Shown here: positions 28,371 to 36,800 of the stretch, piece by piece
Numbering within the stretch: position 1 is the first letter of the stretch
Layout: every line of letters begins with the position of its first letter
Assembly (NCBI RefSeq): GCF_001509485.1
Contig: NZ_LLZI01000246.1
Coordinates: 1 to 44,442 of the forward strand
Reading direction: 5' to 3'
DNA from: Streptomyces sp. NRRL F-4489
Lineage (GTDB): Bacteria; Actinomycetota; Actinomycetes; Streptomycetales; Streptomycetaceae
DNA: 44,442 nt
Notes under the pieces: model-generated
What the model was told of the DNA's origin: nothing
Database searches by the model: none
Seen by the model: only the letters and a program-made list of their open reading frames with translations
Translations under genes and position numbers: made by a program

Positions 28371-28556
28371 TCAGCCCTGTGCGGCGTACTTGATGAAGTC
28401 GCTCCACGCGGCTGGGGTGAGGGCGAGTTCGGGGCTGCGCTGGTCCTTGGAGTCCCGGACGTGGATCGCCTGCGTGCCCCTGGCCACCTCGACGCAGGCG
28501 TCACCCTGCGAGCCGCTGTAGCTGCTCTTGAACCAGGCCAGTTCGGACGTGGTCAT
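28371..28556 (-). CDS. DUF397 small protein of a WhiJ-type cassette
   Basis: The 61-aa product (MTTSELAWFKSSYSG, then GDACVEVA, HVRDSK and LTPAAWSDFI) is a complete DUF397 protein. ATG at 28556 follows GAGGAGC and overlaps the stop of the upstream XRE gene by four bases (ATGA), so the two are translationally coupled. In Streptomyces these small proteins partner WhiJ-like XRE regulators in many paralogous cassettes and can antagonise them. A longer in-frame start up to 28709 lies wholly inside the XRE gene and is rejected. Confidence 0.9.
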   Translation of the reverse strand: MTTSELAWFKSSYSGSQGDACVEVARGTQAIHVRDSKDQRSPELALTPAAWSDFIKYAAQG

Positions 28557-29416
28557 AGCGCTCCTCGCAATCGCTTCAGTAGGCCCAAGGTGTCCTCTGG
28601 GGTCAGGGCCTGGGAGCGCAGTTTTGCATACCGCTGCTGGAGCAAGCTGATCTCTTTCGTGCGGGCGATCAGTCGCCCGTTCTGTTGGCCCTCCGAGTAT
28701 GCGAACCAACGGTTCTCGGGAGTCTCGGCCAACATGATCGGCCCATCCAACCCCGCATGCGTCGGCCTCCGTGTCGGCATCACCTGGAACTCCACGTTCC
28801 AGTTCCGCTCGATCAACTCCTCCAGGCGGTCGAGGAGTTCACGCGTCACCGTCTCCCCGCCCGTCCACCGCTCAAGCACCGCCTGCTCCACGATGAAGCT
28901 GAACGCCGTCGGCGGCTTGCGGTTGACCGACAGCAGCTCCTGCCGTGCCAGCCGCGCAGCGATCCGTTGTTCCAGCTCCTCCGGGTCAGGCAGGGGCGGT
29001 ACGTCCAGCGAGACCGCCCGCGCGTACGCCTCCGTCTGCAACAGGCCCGGTACCAACCGGCATTCGTACGTGTACAGGCTGATCGCGGTCGCCTCCAGCC
29101 GAGCCCACTGCCGGAACCAACTCGCCAGCCCCGCCTGCCGTGCCAGATGCGGCGCGGCCCTCCGCAACGCCCCCGTGTTGCCGAGTGCCGCCTCCGCACC
29201 CTCCACGAAGTCGGGGTCCGGCATCCGACGGCCCTGTTCGACGGAGGCGACCGTGTGCTTCGAGAAGCCGATAAGGCCGCCGAACTCCTCACGGCTGAGG
29301 CCCGCGTGTTCGCGTAAGGCCTGGACGACCGCGCCGAAGGTGCGCAGACTGTCCGACGTCCCCGGTTCGGCGCAGCCCGCCGCCCCCGTACCGCCGTCCG
29401 TGCTCTCGTAGGCCAC
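28553..29416 (-). CDS. XRE-family regulator with DUF5753 (WhiJ-like)
   Basis: The 287-aa product starts with GTG at 29416, with GGGAGGTG about ten bases upstream. Residues about 26-70 are an XRE helix-turn-helix (LREHAGLSREEFGGLIGFSK, then VASVEQGRRMP). The remainder (WFRQWARLEATAISLYTYE, VPGLLQTEAYARA, VEQAVLERW) is the DUF5753 ligand-like domain. This is the WhiJ type, often linked to development and secondary metabolism. It is coupled to DUF397 and divergent from the HATPase gene, the usual trio. It runs opposite to the surrounding defence genes, so it looks like a regulatory cassette inserted into or recruited by the locus. Possible operators lie at 29505-29531. Confidence 0.92.
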   Translation of the reverse strand: MAYESTDGGTGAAGCAEPGTSDSLRTFGAVVQALREHAGLSREEFGGLIGFSKHTVASVEQGRRMPDPDFVEGAEAALGNTGALRRAAPHLARQAGLASWFRQWARLEATAISLYTYECRLVPGLLQTEAYARAVSLDVPPLPDPEELEQRIAARLARQELLSVNRKPPTAFSFIVEQAVLERWTGGETVTRELLDRLEELIERNWNVEFQVMPTRRPTHAGLDGPIMLAETPENRWFAYSEGQQNGRLIARTKEISLLQQRYAKLRSQALTPEDTLGLLKRLRGAL

Positions 29417-29504
29417 CGCCGGACACCTCCCGTGCCACCCGCGCCGTACGCTTCCGACTCCCCTCCATGGTCACGGATGGTGACGCGTACTGTCCACCGA
29501 ACGT

Positions 29505-29531
29505 GCGCGTACGGTGGCGTAGCGTACGCGC
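29505..29531. promoter_or_regulatory. inverted repeat, candidate operator of the WhiJ-like cassette
   Basis: GCGCGTACG (29505-29513) and CGTACGCGC (29523-29531) are perfect 9-base inverted arms with a 9-base spacer in the 159-base divergent gap 29417-29575. A further half-site-like CGCGTAC occurs at about 29484-29490. The repeat probably binds the XRE protein. Confidence 0.5.
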
Positions 29532-29575
29532 GGCGGCCCTGGTGAACCCCCTTCATCCGGCGGCACCTTGGGCAT

Positions 29576-30034
29576 ATGACAGCACCACCTCTCTCCATGC
29601 CCCCCACGGCACCCGTCACCGTACGTGTGTTCACCCAGCGCTTTAGCTCCACCCCGCGCGGCGCCCGGCTCGCCCGTCGGCTCGCGCTGCACCATCTCGA
29701 CGCGTGGGGCGTGCCGCACGGCAGTCCGGCGTCCGACACCGCCGCGCTGCTCGTCGCTGAACTCGCCGCCAACGCCGTCACACACGGCCGGGTGCCCGGC
29801 CGGGACTTCGAGCTGGCCGTCAGACTCCTCGGCCGGACCTTGCGCATCGAGGTCTCCGACACCCGGGGAGAGCTGCGACCCCCCGCTCCCGGAACGTCCC
29901 GCCCGGTACCACGGCCGCTCGCCGAGAACGGCCGGGGCCTGCTCCTGGTGGAGGCGCTCGCCGACCGGTGGGACGTGCTCGACCGCGTCCCCGTCGGCAA
30001 GACGGTCGTCGCCGAGCTGGACCTGACACGCTGA
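29576..30034 (+). CDS. RsbW-like ATP-binding protein (HATPase) of the WhiJ-type cassette
   Basis: The 152-aa product is a GHKL ATPase domain alone: N-box E62-LAANAVTHG, G1 box D95 (VSDTRG) and G2 box NGRGLLLVEALADRW (from residue 118), like anti-sigma factor kinases of the RsbW/SpoIIAB type. In Streptomyces this protein class is the third member of the WhiJ/DUF397 cassettes (AbaA-like). The start is ATG at 29576; no strong ribosome site is seen, so the ATG at MPPTAPV (codon 8) is possible. It shares the divergent promoter region with the XRE gene. Confidence 0.85.
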   Translation: MTAPPLSMPPTAPVTVRVFTQRFSSTPRGARLARRLALHHLDAWGVPHGSPASDTAALLVAELAANAVTHGRVPGRDFELAVRLLGRTLRIEVSDTRGELRPPAPGTSRPVPRPLAENGRGLLLVEALADRWDVLDRVPVGKTVVAELDLTR

Positions 30035-30127
30035 CCGCGCACGCTGCCCACCCCGACGGCCGGACGGCCGGACACCCCCGGCCCCCGCGCCCCCGCACAC
30101 CCCCCGGCCAGCCATCGGGCCGTCGCG

Positions 30128-30156
30128 CTGACAGCCCCCGGCGCCCTCTATAGGCT
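30128..30156 (+). promoter_or_regulatory. candidate promoter of the DUF262-AAA genes
   Basis: CTGACA (30128-30133), a 17-base spacer and TAGGCT (30151-30156) lie 53 bases upstream of the DUF262 ATG. This suggests the second half of the locus has its own transcription start. Confidence 0.45.
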
Positions 30157-30208
30157 GAGCCGGGCACGGCAGCGCGCGGTGGCAGGGCGACGGAGGGTGA
30201 CAGGCGGC

Positions 30209-31510
30209 ATGACGGAGGCCGAGGACGACGAGGGCGGCCGGGGCGTCGGAGGGAGCCAGCCGGCGGTGCGCCGCCGGGGCTACGCCGTGGCGGAGGACGT
30301 CGACCAGCCGGACTCGCTCTTCCTGTCGCTGGGGCCGCCGCTCGACATCGGGTCCGACGGCCGTCCGACCGGTGTCGAGCTGGAACTTCCCGGGGATGAC
30401 GAGGAGGCTGAGGAACCCGGCGAGTACCGGGACGCCGACGGCATCTCCGCCCCGTTCCGTCCCGAGAGCATCAGCATTCGCACCGAGACCACCACCGTGG
30501 ACCTGCTGCTGTCCCGGCTGCGGGAGGGCATGCTCGACCTCGCGCCGGACTTCCAGCGCCGCTCCGGCATCTGGAGCGACCGCGCGCAGAGCCGACTGAT
30601 CGAGTCGCTGCTGCTGCGCATCCCGATTTCCAACTTCCATATGGCGCAGGGCGACGAGGACAGGTGGGCCGTCGTGGACGGGGTCCAGCGGCTCACCGCC
30701 ATCGCCCGGTTCATGGAGCCGAAGCTCAGCGGCCTGGGGCCGCTGTCCCTCCGCGGCATGGACTACCTCTGGCAACTCGACGGAAGCACGTACCAGGACC
30801 TCAGCGGCCGACTGAAGATCCGGCTGCGCGAGACGCAACTGACCGTCCACATCATGCAGCAGGGCACCCCGGAGGAGGTCAAGTACAACGTCTTCTCCCG
30901 GATCAACACCGGCGGTATGCCGTTGAAGCCGCAGGAGTTGCGGCACGCGCTGGTGAGCGGGGTCGTGCGGACCTTCCTCGCCGACCTGGCCGAGGACCCG
31001 GCGTTCGGTGAGGCCACCCGGTGGAGCGTGTCCGACGAACGGATGGACGACCGGGAGATGGTGCTGCGGTTCCTCGCCTTCCGTATGACCAATCCGGCCG
31101 CGCACAGCGAGAAGGACTTCGGCAACTTCCTCATCAGCGCGATGTACCGGATCAACGCCCTCACAGAGGAGAAGCGGGAGCAGTACGCACGGGAGTTCCG
31201 GGTGGCCATGAGGTGTGCGCGGGACCTGTTCGGCGAGCACGCCTTCCGCAAGTGGCGTGGCGGGAAGCGCAGTTCCTCCGTCATCAACAAGGCGCTCTTC
31301 GAGACGATCTCCGTCCATCTCGCGACACTCGACGATCACGAGCGGGACCGGCTGGTAGCGTCGCGGGCGAAGGTGCACGCCAGGTTCTTCGAGCTCATGG
31401 ACGACTGGGACTTCGACCGGGCCATCTCCGTGAGTACCGGGGACCCGGCGAGGATCCGCACCCGATTCCAGGAAGTGGCACGACTGTTCCGAGGAGTGGC
31501 CGAACAGTGA
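30209..31510 (+). CDS. DUF262 (GmrS/ParB-like NTPase) protein
   Basis: The 433-aa product starts with ATG at 30209; GTG at 30179 would add 10 residues. Residues about 90-200 carry the DUF262 signature: LAPDFQRRSGIWSDRAQSRL, IESLLLRIPISNFH and D157-GVQRLTAI (the DGQQR-type nucleotide-binding motif). FSRINTGGMPLKPQELRHAL follows. DUF262 is the NTP-binding half of GmrSD/BrxU type IV restriction enzymes and SspE. The partner HNH domain (DUF1524) is not visible in the C-terminal part (RKWRGGKRSSSVINKALFE), so this is a DUF262-only protein that may regulate a nuclease in trans. Its stop overlaps the AAA ATPase start (GTGA), so the two are coupled. Confidence 0.85.
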   Translation: MTEAEDDEGGRGVGGSQPAVRRRGYAVAEDVDQPDSLFLSLGPPLDIGSDGRPTGVELELPGDDEEAEEPGEYRDADGISAPFRPESISIRTETTTVDLLLSRLREGMLDLAPDFQRRSGIWSDRAQSRLIESLLLRIPISNFHMAQGDEDRWAVVDGVQRLTAIARFMEPKLSGLGPLSLRGMDYLWQLDGSTYQDLSGRLKIRLRETQLTVHIMQQGTPEEVKYNVFSRINTGGMPLKPQELRHALVSGVVRTFLADLAEDPAFGEATRWSVSDERMDDREMVLRFLAFRMTNPAAHSEKDFGNFLISAMYRINALTEEKREQYAREFRVAMRCARDLFGEHAFRKWRGGKRSSSVINKALFETISVHLATLDDHERDRLVASRAKVHARFFELMDDWDFDRAISVSTGDPARIRTRFQEVARLFRGVAEQ

Positions 31511-32703
31511 TCGACCGACTGACGCTGCACAACTTCAAGGCGTTCCAGCACGCGGAGATCCCCCTCGGCCCGCTGACCCTCCTCACCGGGCTCAACTCGT
31601 CCGGCAAGAGCAGCGTCCTGCAGTCCCTCGCCCTGCTCCGCCAGTCCCACGAGTCCGGTGACCTGGCGGTCTCCGCACTGCTGCCCGAAGCGCGCCGGGC
31701 CGGACTCCGTACGAGCGTCGCCAACCAGGGCTTCCTGCTCAACGGCGAACTCGTTGGCCTCGGCACCGGAGAGGATGTCCTCCACGAGGACTTCACGGAG
31801 GACGACGAGAAGCCCCCGATCGGCCTCGCTGTCGATGAAGGCCCGTACCACTACGGGTGGACCGCCGAGTACGAGCCCGAGCAGAACCTCCTGCCGCTGC
31901 TCGACGCCGACCTGCCCGACACCTCCGAGGGCGGCCGGGAACGGCCGGCCGGGCCCGAGGCCGTGACCCCGGCGTTCTTCACCGCGCCGTTCCAGTACCT
32001 GCACGCCGACCGCATTTCGCCCGCCGAGTTCTACCCGCGCGACCACCAGGTGGCCGTCGGCCGGGGCTTCCTCGGCGTGCGTGGCGAACACACCGTCAAC
32101 TTCCTCCGCCACCACCGGGACAGCACCGTCCCCGCGGGCCCGCTGCGCCACCCGAAGGCTGTCTCCGACCTCCTGATCGATCAGACCGCCGCCTGGATGG
32201 GCGACCTCTGCCCCGGGGTAGACATCCGGGCCGAGGCCATCAAGGGCACCGACGCCGTCAGTCTTTCGTACGGCTTCCAGGGCACCCTGGGTGCCACCAG
32301 GCGCCGTCGCCCCAGCAACGTCGGCTTCGGCCTCACCTACGTCCTGCCCGTCGTCGTGGCCTGCCTGAGCGCCCGCCCCGGAGCCCTGATCCTGCTGGAG
32401 AACCCGGAGGCACACCTGCACCCGCAGGGGCAGACCCAGATGGCCATGCTCGCCGCCTCGGCTGCGGCGCAGGGCGCCCAAGTGGTCATGGAGACGCACA
32501 GCGACCACGTGATCAACGGGGTGCGGCTCGCCGTCAAGCAGCAGCGGCTCGCTCCCGGGCAGGCGGTGTTCCACTACTTCCGCGGCGACGGCGCCGGCGT
32601 GGACTTCGTCAGTCCCCAGATCGACGCGGACGGCATGCTCGACCAGTGGCCCTCGGGCTTCTTCGACGAGCTGGAGAACACGCTCGAACAGCTCATCGGC
32701 TAA
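31507..32703 (+). CDS. DUF3696-type AAA (ABC/SMC-like) ATPase
   Basis: The 398-aa product starts with GTG at 31507, inside the stop of the DUF262 gene. Walker A is G28-LNSSGKS-35, an ABC-signature-like stretch is SNVGFGLTYVLPVV, Walker B is ALILLENPEAHLHPQG (E298), and METHSDHVINGVRLAV is the H-switch region. The ending with WPSGFFDELENTLEQL matches DUF3696. This is the OLD/GajA class of ATPase but without a TOPRIM nuclease domain. It should form a dimer and sense or gate a partner, presumably the DUF262 protein or the following 314-aa protein. The next gene begins 53 bases later. Confidence 0.85.
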   Translation: MIDRLTLHNFKAFQHAEIPLGPLTLLTGLNSSGKSSVLQSLALLRQSHESGDLAVSALLPEARRAGLRTSVANQGFLLNGELVGLGTGEDVLHEDFTEDDEKPPIGLAVDEGPYHYGWTAEYEPEQNLLPLLDADLPDTSEGGRERPAGPEAVTPAFFTAPFQYLHADRISPAEFYPRDHQVAVGRGFLGVRGEHTVNFLRHHRDSTVPAGPLRHPKAVSDLLIDQTAAWMGDLCPGVDIRAEAIKGTDAVSLSYGFQGTLGATRRRRPSNVGFGLTYVLPVVVACLSARPGALILLENPEAHLHPQGQTQMAMLAASAAAQGAQVVMETHSDHVINGVRLAVKQQRLAPGQAVFHYFRGDGAGVDFVSPQIDADGMLDQWPSGFFDELENTLEQLIG

Positions 32704-32756
32704 AAACCCGTCTGGGGAGGCGGGGTAGACACACAGTTCGTCGCGGAGGGGGAGAC

Positions 32757-33701
32757 GTGCCGCAGCTATTCCTGAACCAGAGGTCCTGCGAGACGACGGC
32801 TGACCCAGAACGGGTCAACCACGCCATGACCGAGCTGGCGCAGGCCGTCATCGCCGTCGCCAAGGAGGACCGGCAGGGCACGGAACTCGTCATGCGGGAG
32901 CCCTTGACGGCGCTGCACCTGGCCCAGGGGCACCACGTGAGCAGATGGTCCCGGACGCCCAGCGCCAAGAACGGCCTGTGGGCGTTCCTGCTCAGGATGC
33001 AGACGAAGTGGCCCCACCAGAAGGTGTTTCCCGACGGTGAGACGTTCTCCGACGTCGCTCACAGTCACCAGGGGGAGCCCGCGCCCGAGCTGGGCTACGC
33101 CCATCTGATGGGCGGTGTCGGCATCTCCCTGCTCCTGGAGGACCGTTGGGACGCCGACCGGCTCACCTTGGTCCAGGAACAACTCGTGGACGACGCGGAC
33201 ACCGGTACCGAGATCACCGAGGTCGAGCTCCGGCACATGGCGTCCCGGAAGCATGCGGAGGCGCACCGCCCGTGGATCCGCGAGTGCGCCGAAGCCGCCC
33301 GGCGCGGCGATCTGAGCGCCGTACGGACCGGGGCCGAGCTGTGGGAGCGGCGAGAGGGCCTCTTCCCGCACCTGCGGTTCCTGCCCGCCGTGGAGGCGCA
33401 GGTGCGCGGCCTGAAGCAGATCTGGGTCCAGCCGGTGTGCAAGCGGCTCGCCGAGATGGAGCGGGCCATCGTCGTCTGGGACGCGGGGACCCGGCCTGAC
33501 GGGCCGCAGTGGGGGTCGCACGTGACACCGGAACACGAGGGGCGCAAGCAGGAGTTCTGCGTGTTCGTCGACCTGGACGGGCAGCCGCAGTACTTCGACA
33601 CCCACCTGCGCTTCACCCCGGGCGCGGGCAGGCTGCACTTCCGCTTCGTGGCGGCGACGGGACTGGCCCACATCGCGCACATTGGGCACAAGCTCGGCTG
33701 A
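32757..33701 (+). CDS. unrecognised protein following the AAA ATPase (314 aa)
   Basis: GTG at 32757 is preceded by GGAGGGGGAG. The protein is probably soluble and mixed alpha/beta, with no membrane helix. I see many Trp/His residues in the N-terminal half (HLAQGHHVSRW, MQTKWPHQKVFPDGETF) and a Glu/Asp-rich middle. The C-terminal beta-rich part contains EFCVFVDLDGQPQYFDTHLRFTP written in two motifs (EFCVFVDLDG and PQYFDTHLRF), then RLHFRFVAATG. No family is recognised. Its place after the AAA ATPase suggests it is the effector or sensor partner, but no nuclease motif is convincing. Confidence 0.65.
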   Translation: MPQLFLNQRSCETTADPERVNHAMTELAQAVIAVAKEDRQGTELVMREPLTALHLAQGHHVSRWSRTPSAKNGLWAFLLRMQTKWPHQKVFPDGETFSDVAHSHQGEPAPELGYAHLMGGVGISLLLEDRWDADRLTLVQEQLVDDADTGTEITEVELRHMASRKHAEAHRPWIRECAEAARRGDLSAVRTGAELWERREGLFPHLRFLPAVEAQVRGLKQIWVQPVCKRLAEMERAIVVWDAGTRPDGPQWGSHVTPEHEGRKQEFCVFVDLDGQPQYFDTHLRFTPGAGRLHFRFVAATGLAHIAHIGHKLG

Positions 33702-33812
33702 CCGAGCCGCGCCCCTGCCCGGCCTGCACCGTTCCATTACCGTAGGGCGGTGAGCGGACCTCCCGCTCATCCCTGGCCCCACCGGTACCAGCCGCACCAA
33801 GGAGGAGCGCGC

Positions 33813-36800
33813 GTGCGTCCCACCCTCGCCGCCGACCAGGTACGGGCCAGCCTGAGCCAGTACCTCGCGACGACGTACGCGCTGGCCGACGAGTCCACCC
33901 GCCGCGCCCTGGAAGGCTTCCTCGGCGACACCGAGGACGGCATCTTCCGCGGCCCCTACCTCCGCGTCCGCACACCGTTCAGGACCGCCGACGGGGAGGA
34001 CTGGAAACGGCACCTGACCTGGCACCCCGACCTGACCCCGTACCGGCACCAGGAGCGCGCCTGGGAGCGGCTGTCCACCCTGCACGGCCCGGCGCGGCCC
34101 ACCCTCGTCACCACCGGAACCGGATCGGGCAAGACCGAGTCGTTCCTGGTGCCGATCCTCGACCACTGCCTCCGGGAGCGCGAGGCCGGCCGGGACGGCG
34201 TCAAGGCGATCCTGCTCTACCCCATGAACGCCCTCGCCACCGACCAGGCCCACCGGATCGGCAAGCGGCTCGACGACCAGAAGGACACCCGGCTGCGCGA
34301 CGCGGGCGTACGGGCCGCGCTCTACATCGGCGACCGGCCGTCGCAGGACTTCAAGCAGGCCAACCCCGCCATCACCGTCGACCGCGACGAGATCCGCCGT
34401 ACCCGGCCCGACATCCTGATCACCAACTACAAGATGCTCGACCTGCTCCTCCAGCGGCCCGAGGACCAGCGGCTTTGGCAGGACTCCCCGCTCGCGTACG
34501 TCGTGCTCGACGAGTTCCACACCTACGACGGGGCGCAGGGCACCGACGTCGCCATGCTGCTGCGCCGCCTCGGCTCGATCACCGGCCTCGCCGAACCCGG
34601 CCGGCCGCTCGGGCCGGTCTGCCCCGTCGCCACCTCGGCCACCCTCGGGGAGAACGGGCCCGACGACGGCTTGGGAAGAAGCCGGCGCGGCGAGGCCGGC
34701 CGGCCCGGGATGCTGGAGGTCGCCGAGCAGGTCTTCGGCGTGCCCTTCCCGCCCGACGCGATCATCGGCGAGGACCGGCGGTCCGCCAGGGACTTCACCG
34801 GCGAGAGCGACTTCTCCCTGCCGTTCCCCTCGCCCCAGGAGGTCGACACCCTCGGCGACCCCACCCGCGACCCGGGCGCCATCGACGACCTCGTCGCCGC
34901 GTTCACCGGCCTGAGCGGGCCCACCCCCGAGGAACTCGGGTCCGTCCTGCGCCGGCACCGGCTCACCGCCGCCGTCCTGGAGATCCTCGACGGCACCCCC
35001 AAGACCCTCGCCGAGATCACCGAGGTGCTGCCCCGCTACGCCTACCACTGGGGCATGGCCGTACAGCAGCGGCCGGGCCTCGCCGCCCGCGCCCTCGCCC
35101 GCTACGTTGCCCTCCTGTCGTACGCCCGCGACCCGGACCACCCCGGACGGCCCCTGCTGTCCATCGAGATCCACCACTGGGTCCGCTCGGTCTCCCGCGT
35201 GCTGCGCGGCATCAGCGCCGCCCGCGCCGAGTTCCGCTGGGACGACGAACGCGTCACCTCCGGCGGCGCGCTGGCCCGCGCCGGCCGGACCACCGCGCCC
35301 CGGCCCTCCCCGTACGACGGGGAAGGGCCCGCCGTACCGCTCGACGCCGGCGAGGGTGCCGCCGTCCCGGCCGACGACAGCGCGCCACCGCCCGCCCAGG
35401 TGTTCCTGCCCGCCGTGTTCTGCCGCGAGTGCGGGCGCTCCGGCTGGGCCGCGTACTCCCCGGAGGTCGACCCCGCCCACCTCGACCTGAACGCCACGAA
35501 GATCCGCCGGGCCTCCGTCGGCCGCGACAAGCGCCGGGTGCGCAACATGATCGCCGCGGCCCCCAGGGAAGTCCACGAGGCCGCCTTCGCCGCCGGCCCG
35601 GACCGCCGGCGCGGCGGACCGACCGTCATGGTCCTGGAAGGCATGAGCGGACGGCTCCGGCCCCTGGCACCCGAAACCGACTTCACCACCCCGGAGGGCG
35701 GCGAGGGACCGAGCCGGCCCAGGCCCCTGCACAACGCCGCCTTCGTCCACGCCGACCTCGACGGCGACCGGGCGGCCGAACGCGACCAGTGCCCGGCCTG
35801 CCGCACCTTCAACTCCATCCGCTACCTCGGCACCGGCCTCGCCGCGCTCGCCGCCGCCGCCGTCACCCAGCTCTTCACCGGCGGCGAATTGGACAAGAAC
35901 CTGGGAGAGGACAAGACCCTCCTCTTCAACGACTCCGTGCAGGACGCCGCCCACCGCGCCGGGTACGTCGCCAGCCGCTCGTACACCTTCTCCCTGCGTG
36001 CCCTGCTCGCCAGCCGCATCGGCGAGGACGAACCCGTCGCCCTGAACGACCTCGCCGCCGACCTCATCGAGGACGTCGTCGACAGCAAGGCCGTACAGGC
36101 CGCCGTCATCCCGCCGGACCTCCACCTCGTCCGCGGCGTGGACACCCTGCTGTCCGGGCGCAGCCGCGGCTCCCGGCCCACCTGGGAACTCATCGCGCAG
36201 CGCCTGGCGTTCGCCACCGTCATGGAGTTCGGCCTGCGCTCCCGCCAGGGCCGCACCCTGGAACTCACCCGCACCGTCGCCGCCGATGTGCCCCTGAAGG
36301 ACCCCGACGCCGTGGCGGACCTCGTAGGGGAGATCCTCCTCACCACCCCCGGCGAGATCGCGCTGCCCGACGGCTCGCTGCCCGGACCCGACCGGTACAC
36401 TGGCTTCGTCCGCGGGCTGCTGGAACGCATGCGCATCCGGGGCGCCGTCCGCCACGCCTGGCTGGACCCCTGGCTGGACCAGGCCGGGGTGCGCCGGTGG
36501 GCGATCTGGGGCGGACGCGAGACCGGCATGCCGGCCTTCCCCCGCGGCGTCTCCGCACCCGCCTTCCTGCTCGGCACCCCCAAACAGGGCAGTGAGGACT
36601 TCGACGTCCTCACCGGCCGGCTCGGCTGGTACCAGGACTGGGCCGTACGCGCCCTCGGACTGCGCCCCGAGGCGGCCGGTGTCTTCCTGACCCGGCTGCT
36701 GCCCGCGCTCGCCGACACCGGCGTCGTCTCCGCGCGCACCGCCCTTGACGGCACCACCCGCGTCTACGGACTCCAGCCCGGCCACATCCAGGTCCGCGCC

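Noticed and set aside
28557..28709. N-terminal extension of the DUF397 protein
   Set aside because: It would lie entirely inside the XRE gene; the ATG at 28556 has a good ribosome site and gives the normal family length.
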